In this document: piece by piece, positions 11,101-24,905 of the stretch
How the letters are laid out: every line of letters begins with the position of its first letter
Numbering within the stretch: the first letter of the stretch is position 1
DNA from: Steinernema hermaphroditum
Lineage: Eukaryota; Nematoda; Chromadorea; Rhabditida; Steinernematidae
Assembly (NCBI GenBank): GCA_030435675.1
Contig: CM059624.1
Coordinates: 14,346,769 to 14,410,768, forward strand
Direction of reading: 5' to 3'
Length of the DNA stretch: 64,000 nt
Position numbers and translations under genes: made by a program
Notes under the pieces: generated by a model
What the model saw: the letters and a program-made list of their open reading frames with translations, nothing else
Told to the model about the DNA's origin: nothing
Database searches by the model: none

Positions 11101-14070
11101 TCTTTGGGCGTATTACATGATTTTACAGTTCAACGGATGACTATGGATGACTATGGGGAATCAAAAGATCAGGAGGGTCAGTTGAAATGGCTATATGCCT
11201 AAAAAGATTCGATCACGATGAGATTCTCATGGAGACACCCCAATGTCGGAGTAGTCTATCGCCATAAGCACCTAGTCTGATCATGTTTTTCAATGGAGAG
11301 CGTTTTTAATGCACCTTTCTGCTTTTATTTCATTTAGTATTGTGCGCATATGTGTTGACCTTTTAGTTGCAGTGGTATCGCCACGGTTGCAAATTCGATT
11401 TTTGCAGTCCGAGCAACCCAAAATCGTCGAATGTTTGTGCTGTAGTAAATGACATAAAGCAGTGATTAATTGTAGTGTACTTTTCAAGAAACATCATGGC
11501 ATATGGTAGTTGAAAGGGGCAAGGGGAAGTCCGTTTCCATAAACGCGAACGGTGATCAAAAACACTATCACTAGTTGGTATTTTCGATAAATTTTTGTGA
11601 AAAGCCAAACAGCAATGGCCAAAGAAATATGTATTGTATCTGTTCTATGTAAGGTCGATGTCTGTATGCCACAGGAATACAACCACATAAATATCTAAGC
11701 TAATGCGTTTATGTACATTGGATTTTTGGGCTTCACTGTCTTTTATCTAAGATTCGTATTATCGAGCATTCGTGGTCCATTGCTACGTTCACAACTAGAA
11801 CTTCTTGAAGCACATTAAACTTTTCAGCACTTCGCACTTTCTGCCCCCAGGGATCAATCATGTGCAGCGTGCCTACCACAAGAACTATTCTCGTCCACAC
11901 GTCCAGCCTGTATCGAGCCTCATCGCTCCAACAGCTGTTCACCCTATTGCGAACATCTTCTCACTTCCTCCGCTCGTCGTTTTTCCGGCAGTTCATCATT
12001 TCTTCTTCTAAGCGCTCATCGATCACTAATTTCTTCGGAGATGGTCCTTCTTTTCTTTTAGGTTTTAGGTTTATTCTTTGAGCACTGAGGGTGATTTTTG
12101 CAGGCCGTATCCAAAACGTTGTAACTTCAAGTTAAGACATTGGGATGTATTTTGCGAAAACAAGGCCATTTTGGAGTCTTAAATACACATGAAAAGGAAG
12201 AACTTTTTTTCAGTCTAGTCGTCCATGATATGCGGCCTAAAAAGGAAATTGTGCATTTTCTCTGTTTGTCTGCGCTCTCTCACGCCTCCCTTGGATTCAT
12301 AGCTCATCTCAGTTTTGACTGTTACAAAATTTTTGATTTTTCCCGGCGGAAATAGTTCGCGGATCCGTCCTCTTTTCAGTTACCAAGTTTACACTACTTT
12401 AAAGCATTTATGAGTTTCTACTGGAGTTTATGTAATTTCAGCTGGATTTGGTAGCAGATGAAATTTTGTATGGGGCATTAAAGCACGTTGGTAAACTTTA
12501 TGTCCTGCACGAAATGACGTGATTTAGTTGCGTTCATAATTTGTACTAACGGCATGTCAAGACAACTATACCAAAAACGGCACTCTTTAAATTGATCTTT
12601 CTCACGCTTTTATAATGGCCATGCAATTTTTGCCCAACATATCAAGCCGAAATGATGAATACATCTTAGCGAATATTCAGCGATGTCGTAGTTTCTCTAA
12701 CTTCTTTAAATAATGCTGGGCTGTCCCACAAGTAATAAAATCTCTATTTGTTACTTACTTTTACTTTTACGCGAATTGCTTAAATAAAGTTCATGATAAC
12801 CATTCAGTTTTGATAGCAAATTTTTGCTGGCAGTTTCAATTAGCAGCTCCTTTGACAAAGCCGAAATTTCTTAACACATTTTTGCCTTCCATTTCATACC
12901 TTCTCATCGAAACCGAACTCTATCCAACCAAACTAAATTTTCGCCGGACCACAATCGTAATGGCCGTCACGCTGAATTTACGTCTACGACCTCAGCGGTA
13001 ATTGCGCCATTTAGTTTTTGTTGTTTAGCCGAACGCCATGTTCTCTGCATATCCGTTCATTTCCGCACGCGGGCTGACAAAGTGCAGTGCCTATCGGTCC
13101 GTGTCAGGCAAACGATTGGATTGAGATGTTTAAAATTGGGACTAGCTAAATCTTCAAATTTTTGTTGTACTATAGATAGCTTTTTCCATCCAATTGTAAC
13201 GTGCTCCAAGTAATGCGAAATGGCGTGCGATCTGATTGGAGTTCGGTTCTTCAAATAATAGCGGATTGCTTACCGTTTATAGTGTGTGACATCATGAAAT
13301 TATACTTTTATGGCTGTCACATAGTACTTCATGATTGATCTAAATGATCTCAGCTGCAAATGCAGCCATGATAGTTTGGTTTCTCATCTATGCAGGAATC
13401 GTGCTTTACTATGGTTTCCTAATGCTAACTCCAAAGAGCTACACCCACCCACCGATCCAAGGTCCAGGACTATTGCATGACAAATATGTTATGTTTGACG
13501 GTTTTTGGTCGTATATACGAACGTACTGAAGTAATCTGCGTGGATATGGTCGACTTGTTGGAATGTTCGGTGATGTGGCGCATTTTTGGAAAATAAAATC
13601 TATACTCGGACAATGTACAAGTCAATTTTTGAGACTTTGTTGTTGATGATAAAGGAGTGGAGGTATGAAAAGAAAGACGCCTTATGGATTTGTGAGAGTG
13701 AAAGGCGTCAAATTTGGCATCTTTTAGTATACGCAAGAATTGAGCGAGTCTCAGAAACCGTAATCTAAGCGTGAGATCTTTATGGATGTGGACGCATTTG
13801 CAACCCGAATAATGTATGCTTTTTTGCGTTTTCACCATTTGTCTCTGTAAACGTTTAGTACATTTTCTAGCAGATCCTCGAATCCGCATGAGTCAATCTC
13901 CATCTATATGTACATGACCTCGGCCACAGAAACGTGCCATTAAAAATTATTTTGAGTTCAGCTCGCAATTGGCTCAATCGGGGGCCATGTAAATCGATAA
14001 CTTATTAATGAGTGCGCTTCCGACGCTCTCAAAAGATTGTGTACATCACGTAGTGCACTGAATTCAGTAT
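8117..14070. other. Gene-free stretch
   Basis: AT-rich with about 20 ATTTTTG heptamers. A CpG- and GC-richer island at about 10290-10600 (GCCGCCAGCCGGCGGC palindrome near 10410) stands out. No coding family seen. Confidence 0.45.
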
Positions 14071-14075
14071 GCGGA

Positions 14076-14390
14076 GTTCGTGAGCGATGAGTAGTTCAGT
14101 TTATTTTTGTACTGAACGCTTCGTGTTGGATTTTCGGCATTTGGGGGGGGGGGTATTTATAAGGCGTCCTGCGTACCGTTGAGTTGAGTAATGCCAGTTC
14201 AGGTGGTACGATAAACAGTTCATGGATAACTTGTACCAGTTAAAAATCCGGAGTTCGTGAGCGACGAGTATGTCGGTCAATTTTTGTTAGAGGGCAGCAG
14301 TGCTCAAAAGCAACGAATGCTATATTTTTGGTTCGTGGGGTGTTTTGCATGCCGTTGAGTTCATGGATAACTTGTACAGTAATCCGCCAC
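14076..14390 (+). repeat. Local direct repeats (~172-bp spacing)
   Basis: GGAGTTCGTGAGCGATGAGTA at 14076 recurs as GGAGTTCGTGAGCGACGAGTA at 14249. TTCATGGATAACTTGTAC at 14218 recurs at 14360. A run of 11 G lies at about 14143. Confidence 0.75.
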
Positions 14391-14559
14391 CATGCAGCAC
14401 CTTCTATCAGAACATTTTTGTGTCTGGAATTATGTACGGGGCCGTAATACATACGCAATTGGGTATTTGGCATTTGTCCGCAATTCGTCTTGTCACGTCT
14501 TTTTTTCTGTGTACATCTGTGCTCTGCAGCCTTAGGGACACATTTTTTTGTGTTGTTCA

Positions 14560-15850
14560 TCATTCCGAAGATAGATTATGGACGTTGTTTTCTTATATTT
14601 TGAACTTTGTTTCCATAAAACAAACTTGTGTCTCCAAAGAAAATAGGATCATCCGTCATCTTTTGACTCAGAGATCTTGCTGTGTGTTAACATCGGAGAT
14701 GACCTGACTGTGTCTTTAGGCATTTTTCGTATCACAGCAATACCGGCCGTACATGAACATAAAACATTATGTTTCTGTCACTATCTACCACGAATTCGAC
14801 AATTTGCTTGCTGGCGATTTTCGCGGCAGGCGGAATGGCAGATGTGCCAGAATCACACAATGAGTCCAGCACCCTTTTCGAATATATTTATGCTAAACTT
14901 TTGCACATGACTTATTTTTTCAGGCCTTTTCAGATTCGGTGTCACAGAATCACAATCACAGTACGATTGTTTTTTTTTTTCGATCCAAAACATTCACACG
15001 TCTTTTTGAACTTTGTTTCCGTAAAACAAACTTATGGCTCTAAAGAAAATAGGGTCGTCCATCGTCTTTTGACTCAGAGATCTTGATGAGCACAGAACAT
15101 TGCAGTGTCTTTGGTCATTTCTGGTATCAGCAACGGCTGGCAACCGTGTATTTATGCTTCTTTCGTTAATCGTCAACGATCATACGTAACAATTCCACTT
15201 GTTTCAAATTATCTGTAATCTCTGGTTTGTCTGTGAAATACAAAGTGTTTCAGAATCTCGCATTGAGTTAATTACGATTTTTGAATACTGTTAGGCAAGT
15301 CTTTCTTTTTTGTGTCTTCTCATGATACATTATGGTCGTTTTGTTGTTTTCGAGACTTTTGAACTATGTAAAACGCGTCTCCAAGCAAAATAGAATCATC
15401 TGTCATCTTTTGACTCAGAGATCTTGATGTGCACAGGACATTGCAGATACTACCGAACAGTTTGTCTTTGGTAATTTCTGGTATCGTCAATGGTTGGTGG
15501 CAGCAGGCCGTTTAACTAACGTTAAACTTTATGTTTCTTTCACCATTTATTACAAACTTAGCAACTTTTTTCGCTCAGTTTGCGATCATACGATTTTTGA
15601 ATGCAATTGGTTTGTGGAATGGCAGGTGTTTCACGATCTCCCACTGAGTCAATTACCATTTTTGGGATTATTTACAGGACTTGCAAAACATTTGCACTTT
15701 TTTTTACTTTTTCGGTTCTTCTCATGATAGATTATGGTCGTTGTTTTCGAGGCTTTTGAACTATGTAAAAAGAAACTTGTGTCTCCAAGCAAAAATAGAA
15801 TCATCTGTCATTGTGGCTTCAGGACAGTCCTTTGTTCTTTGCCTAAGCTT
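14560..15850 (+). repeat. Four tandem degenerate repeats (~340-410 bp period)
   Basis: Anchors TTTTGACTCAGAGATCTTG at ~14661, ~15067 and ~15408, each preceded by TTTTGAACT(T/A)TGT..AAAAC and ATAG(A/G)(A/G)TC(A/G)TC. A fourth partial unit runs from ~15710 to 15815. No conserved reading frame across units. Confidence 0.8.
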
Positions 15851-15969
15851 AAACAAGAAGTTTTTTCTTGGGGTTATCCAATTACTCAAATGAGTCTTGG
15901 CCTTAAAATATTCAAATTCGAAATGGTACTATCTGACCTATTTTATCACTTTACCTGAATTAACCTCCT

Positions 15970-16080
15970 TCTCTGGTACCCGCGATTGGTCGGCTCGTCT
16001 AATCGCTCTCTCGTTCATTAAAATGAGTTAAATGAGCTGTCGTACATGGACCTTATTATGATCTTAACACTGGTGATTGC
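15970..16080 (+). repeat. Degenerate 5' fragment of the SINE-like family
   Basis: The run CGATTGGTCGGCTCGTC...CTCTCTCG...AATGAGTTAAATGAGC follows the same order as the 5' 110 bp of the three intact copies (CGATCGGTCGGGTCGTC...) with many substitutions. No target duplication is recognisable. Confidence 0.6.
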
Positions 16081-16439
16081 CCATTCGAAAAAAAAAATCA
16101 AAATTATGTGCTAATACATACTCACAATGCACACTTTTCCGTCTTTTCAATCCCAATTCGATTATCGAACCTAGCCGTCGTTAAGCAGTCGGCAAAGATT
16201 CATTGAAGAAATAGGTATTTTGTTATTTTTGGGCCGTGGGCGGGTTGCCTGTTATTTGAACCGCCAGTTGATTTCGGGTTGAGAGAAAGGTTGTAATACG
16301 TATTTTATTCTGATTAGATCATTAGAACAACTCTTGACAGCACAGCTGCGTAGATTTACTCATCCTGTAAATATTGGTGTAGTAGTCTGGTCTTGTTTTG
16401 ATCTTACAGAAAGGTAAAAAGCTCGTGAATTCTAGTTAG

Positions 16440-17020
16440 AATGAGCAACATCCAGGCATTAGAGACCCGGAACTTTTGTCATATTACAGTTTCCTGTCAC
16501 CAAGATTTTCCGACACCCCTCGCATCCCTTCCTATTATTCATTTTCCCTCGAAATTCTCACGCCCTCCCTTCCCACACATAGCCTCCTCGCTGATTACTC
16601 TTCCACGTCAATCATCGACGTCTCGGCTGTAACTTCGCGTTTGTTTTTTGGAACGTCCACTTCCCTCTCTTTTCGTCGTTTTTTATCGGTCTGCTCGAAT
16701 CGTTAAATGGCAAAGCCTCTGTCTCGGCACTCCTAATCATAGATAATGGGATTAGGAAAGAGAATCAGCATGCCTAAGCGCAATGTCGCCACTCCGTCTC
16801 CTTCGTTTCGTAGTACCCTCCTTCGCTGTTTTCGAGATTAAAAACACGTGCGCGCGACACTTCCCCGCTCCTCCTACGGCGTCGAGGGTGGCGACGGCGG
16901 GCCGTGATGGAATGCGTGCTGGTTGTCGAATATCTTTCCCGCCGAATAACAAAATAACATTTCAGGAGAGAAGCCTTAGGGAGTGCACATCACCCCTACA
17001 AGTGCATTTATTTTAGTCCG
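16440..17020. other. Pyrimidine-rich to GC-rich island, possible regulatory DNA
   Basis: 16500-16640 is a C/T-rich stretch. 16780-16925 is GC/CpG-rich (GGCGACGGCGGGCC). Both are unlike the surrounding AT-rich DNA. No gene family recognised in any frame. Confidence 0.35.
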
Positions 17021-20000
17021 TTCTGGAGGACAACAACTTTTGTGGAGACCGTGGGTGAGTGGTGAAGTTTGTTTTGTGTTTTGTTTTGAGCAAAGGGGAC
17101 TCATTTTAAGTTGTTTATCGTCCAACCAAATCGTCATTCAATGTTGCTTAGATGATTTTAGCCTATGCGTTGTAGCTGAGCGACCGCGACGACCTTAGCT
17201 GAACATAGCTCTTGTACATGTCTTCGGTTTGCTCTATCCTCTAACACCTCTATTTGGCTACACACTGACCATAAGTGTCTCTTTTTCGCTGCCTTTTTAA
17301 ATATAATGGAACAAAACGCTCAAAATATCTTTATATCATTGGTCTTTGATGGTTGAATATGGCCATCTGCCTTGGAAAAGAGAATTCACTAGCAAAATAC
17401 AGTACCCAAACTTCAAGTTTGCGCTATTTTTGCAGCCACGCTAATACCACCCACCTTCATTTCACGACATGCTAAGGACCCTGCTGATGAAAACTGTGTT
17501 CTTCACTCTTTCTGATTCTCTGAGTGAAAATTTATAAAAGCTTGTGTCCTGAATCACATGACATAGTGATTCGTTTTCACAAGATTGAAGGTTTTGCCGA
17601 GTGGAAACGGAAGGCCTTGCGAAAAGTGAGAAATATAGAGTCTAGGTGATTTTGGGATTCACGTATTGGCGGCATAGTTCGATTTTTGCTTACTTTGCCC
17701 TCGTCGTTTTAGTCATTTTCTGAGCTGAATTGGACATTTCCGCAAATTGTTGCAAATATTGAAAATGATTGTATATTCCCTAATTTTCAAACAATCCCCA
17801 ATCAGGGTTGTGTACAGTCTCGACTTTCGAGGGATTTTTTGCCTCTTAACTCTCGGCCTCTAGACAAATGGTCGAGAGAGGTGAGACGAGAGTAGTCTTG
17901 GTCCCACCACGAAAACATTGAAATTTTGCCATGAGAACACTGTGTGCTTTTCCTACTTACTCGTCATCGCTGCCAATGATGTTGATCGTCCCAAGACTCT
18001 TGTCCTCATTGAAGCATTGAATTCAGTGAAACGAATTAAAAATTTTTTAAACGAGGGAAACTTCGTCAGAATTTTATATCTCCCTTCCATAGTTCCAGAT
18101 ATTTCCTGTGGTTGAGTGACTTTTGTCCAGTGTTATGTAGGGATTTATTGGGAAATCGGTAATAATGCTGACTGATGGCTGATGTTGAATGAAGTAATGT
18201 TGAATGCAGTAATGAAATGGAAAAATTTCGATTTTCTGGGCCTATTGCAACTGAAGTTGAATTTGGAAGGATCAGACCACCACGTTGAACCCGAGTTTAT
18301 CCATGGTACGGCTTTGTTTGCCCTCGGACTCGACTAAATAAATTTTCAACTCAATTTTTGCAGACTTTTTTTCGTACATGTCTGATTTCTATTTTTAAGT
18401 CGTGCACAGAGATGCCAAGGCGGTGCAATTTCACAATCCGAGCCGACTTCAGCTCCGACTCGACGCGGTGGCTCCGGCACAGTTAACTTCTATGATTGTG
18501 GAGCAATTCTTATTCGATGGTTTACATGTTGGCGAACAGTAGTCCGTCTTATAAGCGGGACAAGTAACCGAAAGAAATCTGAAATATATCTGTAACAGCC
18601 TCCTTTTTGACTGCTTCACTAAAAGTTGATTTTAGTAAGTTTGCAAATAGCTGGTGTCAGTATCTCCATGGACTTTACACGAAAGCCATTTCACAAATAG
18701 TATTCACACGCCCATAATCACTATTTTCACACGTGCCACCTTTCGCAAAACACCAGTAACGTTCGAAGTTCTATTTGAGCGATCAACTGTTCTAGGATAT
18801 AAATAGAGCTTATAATTTTTGGGATCAACACGCCCCTTCGATCGTGTACACGGTAAACCTTTTCTTGTGCCACATACCTCAAAAAACAAGCATTTTTGTC
18901 AACATAACATCTCCGTAATCCATTTAGGAGTGTTCAACGCTTTCTCTCTGAAGACCGCGAGTAATTTTTGGTGTCCCCTGGTGTTAGCGTAGTGACCCGA
19001 TTCCTAAGGCTCTCTTGGAAGGCTAGCCAAAAGGTTGGTTCGGTGACCTGGTCATGCAAACTTTGAAATGTACAGGTGGCGTGTATTGCAAACGTGATTT
19101 TTTGTAATTTGCAATGTGGTCAATTTTTGTTACGTTCCTGTGTCAATTGAGCTAAGAAGCAATACAAAGCACCGTAAAACGAATGACTGGTGGCGAATCG
19201 AAGAAATTTTTCATAACAAAGACGTTGAGTTCGACCACGCGACAGCAGCTTTGCAATGTTGTCACAATTCTCTTCCCTCCGATTCTCACTCACCGTGTTC
19301 CTTTCACGCGATTTGCTTAGATTTTTGGGACTTAAACATGAAGGTTTACTTTAAAAAAGGATATACAAAACATTAAACTAAATGTACAAATTCAATCTTG
19401 ATGGAGCATTTTTGTATCGTTCCATTTCCATAATAGGTCACTGATCAGCCAGTAAGATACACATCACAAAGCTGTTATTATTTTTGGTGTCTCATGCTTT
19501 CCACCAATGTTTTTATTCGATCGACAGACCTAAAAGACTCCACAACGAGCACCGCCAAGACTACATCAATCTCCTTCGGACTCACTTAAAGTCAATAGGC
19601 ATAAGCCTAAGCCAAAACTTGATGTTAGCCCATGTACAAACGGTTTGCTTAAAAGCAAATGCTCGGTTTGCTCGCCCGAAACTTACATATCTCTTTTGGG
19701 CAACCCCTCGACCGATAAGGGAAAAGGAATTATTTTTCTGGCGATGAGTTGGCAGGAGTGAATTGTCGGAGGGATGGACTCGGACAATGCCAACCGCTCG
19801 ACTCTTTGCGGTCTATTAGATAGGAAAAGCCGTCGGCGGAAAACTTGGGTCACGAGTGAGCATCTAGGGCATGTTGTGTGGAACGGATTATGAATAAGTA
19901 ATTCCTTAGATACAGAGGAGGACTCCATCGCAGTTTGTCACTCAATTTTTGGAGATTGTCGTCATGCCCACCTTTTGAAGGTTCAAAGCACGTTGTTACT

Positions 20001-21470
20001 GAACATAAAAAGGATGCTTCAATTCATTTTTGCACTGTCAGACACTTGTTGAATGTGTGTCATACTTCATCGATTCGAAGCGTTCAAAACACGCAAATCC
20101 ACTCGGATACAACGAATTTTTGTTTCTTTCTCGCCACTTTCAATTAGATTTACTTCGTCGAGGTCGAGCCACCCACGATCGATATCACGCTTGAATTCTT
20201 TCTGTTTTTGTTGTCATTCCAAAAAACGTGATTTGTTTATCAAAATGAAGAATCGGTCGTCGTTTTTGCGTTCCCGCTGGGACCACTGTAGTGCGGAACT
20301 TTTAATTGCCATTTCCTTATGATGTCTTTTTCGGCAAACTTTTTATGTTGATTGAAGCGCGCATTTGGTGTGATGAGTTTCATATATGACATGTTCTCTA
20401 TCGGCTGCGAAATTTAAAGTTCAGGTTCAGTAACCTGAACTGTCTGTTCGTTTCTTAGTCCGGTTGAAAGGATGGTTAAATTGGTGGAAATTATTTTTTT
20501 CATTTAAGTAATTTTTGCGCCGCTTCCATCATACGGGCGACCTAGAGAGCTGTAGTACTGGCCGAACTCAAAAGTAGATGATAGGTGCTCGCGCTCGGCT
20601 CGTCCGTGGGTACGGTCAGGGTTTTCCAGATGGGAGTCGCACTATGTAGCGGACGTTACACAACCGTTTTTAGAATATGGCAAGAGATGCTCGAAATGAC
20701 CACGCTGAACGGCGATACTACAGGGTCCGGCAGAACTCCTGCCGATTTTTGAAAAATTGTCCGGCAGATGCTCCCGATTTTTGTTATTCAATTTTTGTGC
20801 ATCGTTCTGCGCTCTGTGATATCTGTGTTCCGCGTCCTTTCTTGCGTATTACGGTATTCTGCTTTTCCGGAAATCGTGCCGCAAAATGGTTTCAGTTCAG
20901 GTGTGCGTTCCGTGATCGTGCTGCTCCCTTTGGCATGGTGTGCCTGAAGCCGAGATCGAAGTTTGGATTGCACCGTAATAGGCTTTTTATTTTTGCGCGT
21001 GCAACAAAAGCTTCTAGTAATAGTTGTGCAGCCTACTGTATAAATAAGAAGAGTCGATGAAACATCTGCAAAGATGCACGTAATAAAGTTTCTCAACTCA
21101 TTATTCGTGCTCCACCACGCTTCAAAGATCAACTTGGGTGATCACCATGGTCAATTCCCTTTAGGGGTTCATAAAAATCTAACTCATGTGGACTATTTTG
21201 TTGAGACTACATATAATAAACAGCTACTAAGTATGCGCTTTCGTCCTTTCTACGTTACACCGACAAAAGTTCTTAACCGGGTCATGAACCAGTCGTCACC
21301 TTTTCAGCCATAGGACAGTCCCCTTTGAAAGACCCCCTAATCCAACTTTAATTCCCGCTAACTCAAACAAAAGTTAATTTGTTTACCACTCAGAGCCATC
21401 CATCGCGCAAGTGCAGTCGACCTGCCCTCAACTTTACTCTAATTTCTCCACTCAGCTGAGTGACGTCCCG
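17021..21470. other. Gene-free stretch
   Basis: AT-rich with about 20 heptamers. At 18415-18485, GAGATGCCAAGGCGGTG..ATTTCACAATCCGAGCCGAC resembles the left end of the foldback element at 62925. No coding region recognised. Confidence 0.45.
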
Positions 21471-21479
21471 TCTTCATTT

Positions 21480-21960
21480 GCATGAATAAGCCCGTAGGGG
21501 CCGATTTCTGGTCAGCACTTCTTGTTGACCGAGCCCGAAGGCCCTCGGCGGACGACTCTAATTGTGCGCCCTCGCGCGCGTCGAAGTATGCCGCTCAAGT
21601 CATTAGTGTTGCAATTGGGCCCTCCATCGCTCATTCGGCGAAGGGCATCCGCGCAGCTGCTCCGCTCCCAGCATATGGGCATCGTCGCGATGATTGGGTA
21701 AATATTTTCGAGCGGAAACAATTCCCAGAAGATGCCCGGCAGGCAGGAAACTCTTCTTCACGCTGTTTATCTCATTCGAAAGTGGACTTGGCGCGTTGTT
21801 GACCGAGTGGATTAACGACTTGATTCATTCGGATGTGATCGTGTCGTTTTTCTGGCGGCGTGCCGGACGGACATGTGCCCGACTAACGAGTTTCTGTTTC
21901 AGATTTCCGGACCGCATGACGTCGCAAACATGATTATTTATTCCGATCGCGACGCTTGTT
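21480..21960. other. GC-rich island, possible conserved regulatory or lost-gene remnant
   Basis: High GC/CpG content with overlapping open frames on both strands (106 aa plus; 69 aa minus). Neither frame shows a recognisable domain or splice context. Confidence 0.35.
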
Positions 21961-22039
21961 GGAGGAGGGGGCCAGATTTTTGAGCTTGAAAAGTATAAAT
22001 ATTCGGTGGATGGAACGGATTCACTCTTCATTGTTTTGA

Positions 22040-22560
22040 TTTGTTGATGGAGCTAATTAGTGTTTTGGTGATACCTTCCCTACGTGAACTAAGAATGGAG
22101 GTGCAGTGATGCTTTGACGGCTTTTCCTACATTTTTTTTCCAAAGCTTTTCCTACATTTTTGCCTGTTGTTGCTATAACCGTCAATGGCTGAAATTCGCT
22201 GAAATCGTCGATGGCGCCTGATTTCAGTGAATCCTAACTGGTATAAGCACGTATATTTCTCTCATGGCTTACACCTTCGAATGAATAGACCACGGTTACT
22301 GTGCTTCCACGGCGTCAGCTCCATCATCGACTATTGTGGAAGGTTTAGAGTAATGGGATATTTTGGTCCTTTTTGTCATATTTGAATATTTTCCAGGGAA
22401 GGGTGGATTTTTGGCTCTTCTTTTTCCACAGTTCGCTTTTATAGATATGGATTTATAGTACCGATAAGTGTTTTGGGGATAACTTCGTGACAGGAGCTGG
22501 GGGTACAATGACGCTTTGGCGTAAAGCTTTCCTATATTTTAGTATAAGCGATCCTCAAAT
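22040..22560 (+). repeat. Degenerate direct repeats; family also at 51497-51670
   Basis: TAGTGTTTTGGTGATAC..TCC at 22058 recurs as TAAGTGTTTTGGGGATAAC at 22466 and TTAGTGTTTTGGGGAAATA at 22995, each near a GCTTT..CG(G)C/GTAAA..TTTCCTA motif. The 22223-22400 part also matches 51497-51670. Confidence 0.65.
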
Positions 22561-23799
22561 TGTTTTTCTGCCCCAAGCTGTCCTGCTCAGTAGGTATACA
22601 TAGGTTTCGCTTTTGCTAGATTCTTTCATGACTTGCTCGCTCATCTTGCGTTTCAAAACGGCTACTGCATCACTCATTTTTATCTTCTTAGTTGTTTAAA
22701 TTGTATTTTTGCAACATTTGCACTTTGTAACATTTCCTATTTTTTAAACCTGAGTAAGCAGTGCATCACGCGTATTTGCGCGATTGTTTAGATTACACAT
22801 CCAATTTTTGTATTCCAACCCTTCGTATAACGACAAAAAACACCTCTGGCAACTCTCGGCATAATTGCGCGGAACAAATTTGATTCTACGTTGATAGATT
22901 GATAGAGTTCAACTGACACTTACAATCTGATTATTTTTTTCTCTTTGGAGAAAGACCGTTAATTGAATCCTACGCAGTTTAACCGTAATTATAGTTAGTG
23001 TTTTGGGGAAATATGTCTAAAATAAGGCGTAAACCTGTACAGCAATACTTGGGTTAAGGGTTATGGATCGAATGACCGTTTAATGTGCTTTCTTTTTGAG
23101 CAACTGGCAGATTTAAGGACTGCTGGACGGCCAAAACTCGGAATAGCGGCGAAAAGTGATTTTTGATGTCACGAAGGTTTGCGTTTCCCGGATCCTCGGC
23201 CGATGTGTGGCGACACGATATCGAATGGTTCGTGTTAAATGCGACAGTTGAACTTCTGGCGGTTGCTCTGCCTACGAAAATTTGCTTTTGAATTTGCTTT
23301 TGCTCAGGTTTATTGCTCGAATCATCGTTTCCATATATGATTTTTGCCAATCAAGCTTTCGAAGTCGAGTATCGCATTTGCAACATTCGACAACGGCTGA
23401 AATTTGATAACATTCCAGTCACATTGACAATCGTGTTATTTTTTTCTGTTGAAAGTCGCTTTATTTAATTCCATGTGTTAGAGAGACGTTGCGAAGCTCG
23501 GCTACTTTTTTCAAACCCAAAAAGCGTTTATACCGGATTTACATTGATCACTTTTGACATCGAAGACAAAGGCAAAGGAATTTGGAATTGGAAAAGCGGC
23601 GAAAGTGATTTTTGAATAATGAACGGCTGCCTTTTGATGGATACTGTCTCGTTTTTTAAAGACTTTCCCTTCAACTGTTTGGAATGGGAGTAACGTCAGC
23701 ATTGTCTGTCTTTTTTGCACAGGGTGCGGCATCGGATTCGAGCTACGCAGGGAGCTGATCGCGGTAAAGTCGGAGGTAACGAACCGCAGATTCGCTTCA

Positions 23800-23915
23800 T
23801 GTGGTCATGCGAGAGTGGTCGGGCGGTTATGACAGGATTCTTGACAAGGAGGTAAAACTACGGTTTTCTGCTGCTGGAGGCTTTCTAGGTGATCGCTACC
23901 GATGCAAATGAGAAC
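23800..23915 (-). repeat. Degenerate antisense relative of the SINE-like family
   Basis: Matches the middle-to-5' part of the element in reverse: GGTCGGGCGGTTATGACAGG, then GGAGGTAAAACTACGG and GATCGCTACCGATGCAAATG, versus GTCGGGCGGTCGTGACGGG, GACGGTGGAACTACGG and GATCATTGCGCC in the intact copies. It ends just before copy 2. Confidence 0.55.
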
Positions 23916-24009
23916 GGCACTCGCACATACACGCATTTTTGTTTTTCGCTTTTGATTAATAATACTCTTTTCGGGTACATCTTAACTTTTTATTATTTTT
24001 GTCGAGGGT

Positions 24010-24539
24010 GGGGTCTTTCATTTGTGCCCCCAGCGATCGGTCGGGTCGTCCACTCGCTCTCTCTCTCTCTCTCTGAGGCTGTCTGAGCCGAATGAGTTAA
24101 GTGAGCGGTCGTTCTCGGCCGTCGTTGTTGGCGCAATGATCGCCCCGGCTCCCAGAAGGCCTGGAACACCAGGGAGCCGTAGTTCCACCGTCTCGCCAAA
24201 AAGCCCGTCACGACCGCCCGACTCTACCCGCGCCGCCAGAGAAGCCGAAGAAGCGTTGCAACTCCGAAGTCCGCGCCGCCAGCCGAACCGAAGATGACTC
24301 TCCGCTCCGTTGGCTCTGCTCCACCGCTATTCCACTTCCGGAATCAGCTCTTCACGACTTCGATGCCCGCGCAAACTAATGGGAACGCTGCATTCTATTC
24401 GGATTCGTCTGCTCCACCGAAATCAGAAGAAAATCAGTGACCACGGTGTGACTATGTTCTTCTTTGTGCATATATGAGACGTCCTGCACGGCGTAAGCCG
24501 CTGATTCGGGAAGATAAATCGTGTAAATCGTGTAAAAAA
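24010..24539 (+). mobile_element. SINE-like element, copy 2 (530 bp)
   Basis: Same element as at 7584. The 5' end has four G before TCTTTCATTTG. The 3' tail is two AAATCGTGT units plus an A run. Flanking 12-bp duplications TTTGTCGAGGGT occur at 23998-24009 and 24540-24551. A CT dinucleotide stretch near 24058 is slightly longer than in copy 1. An older antisense relative lies immediately upstream. Confidence 0.85.
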
Positions 24540-24774
24540 TTTGTCGAGGGTAAACCTTCTGAGAAGCCGTAGAACAGCAGAGTCAGAATATAAGTTCCAC
24601 TCTTATCGTAAGTTCCCCTATGGACGTCAAAGGCAGCTATAATATCCACTGCTGCACGCGATTTGAAAATGTAAACTTAGATATGCTCTGTCTTTTCGCC
24701 TCTGTCAGTTCCTCCTTCGGAAGTTTGACTTTAGCACAGGGCTCAGCTTCGGAGTCGACTCCATTAAGGGATGT

Positions 24775-24905
24775 GGGCAATGCAGAGGCGTAGAGCTGAT
24801 TCCAGTGGAGTGTAGAGGCAAAGTAGGAAACTGCGGCTCCCTGCTGTTCCATGCCTTCTGGGAGCCGGGGCGATCATTGCTTCCGATGCAAATGAAAGAC
24901 CCACA
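24775..24905 (-). repeat. Degenerate antisense relative of the SINE-like family
   Basis: Contains GAGCTGATTCC...GTGGAGTG and ACTGCGGCTCCCTGCTGTTC followed by CATGCCTTCTGGGAGCCGGGGCGATCATTG-like sequence, corresponding to the antisense of the intact element with an internal deletion. It lies about 235 bp after copy 2 in the opposite orientation. Confidence 0.65.

Noticed and set aside
13344..13529. Hydrophobic 61-codon frame resembling a membrane protein
   Set aside because: No splice context, no family match, AT-rich low-information sequence; expected by chance in a 38-kb desert.
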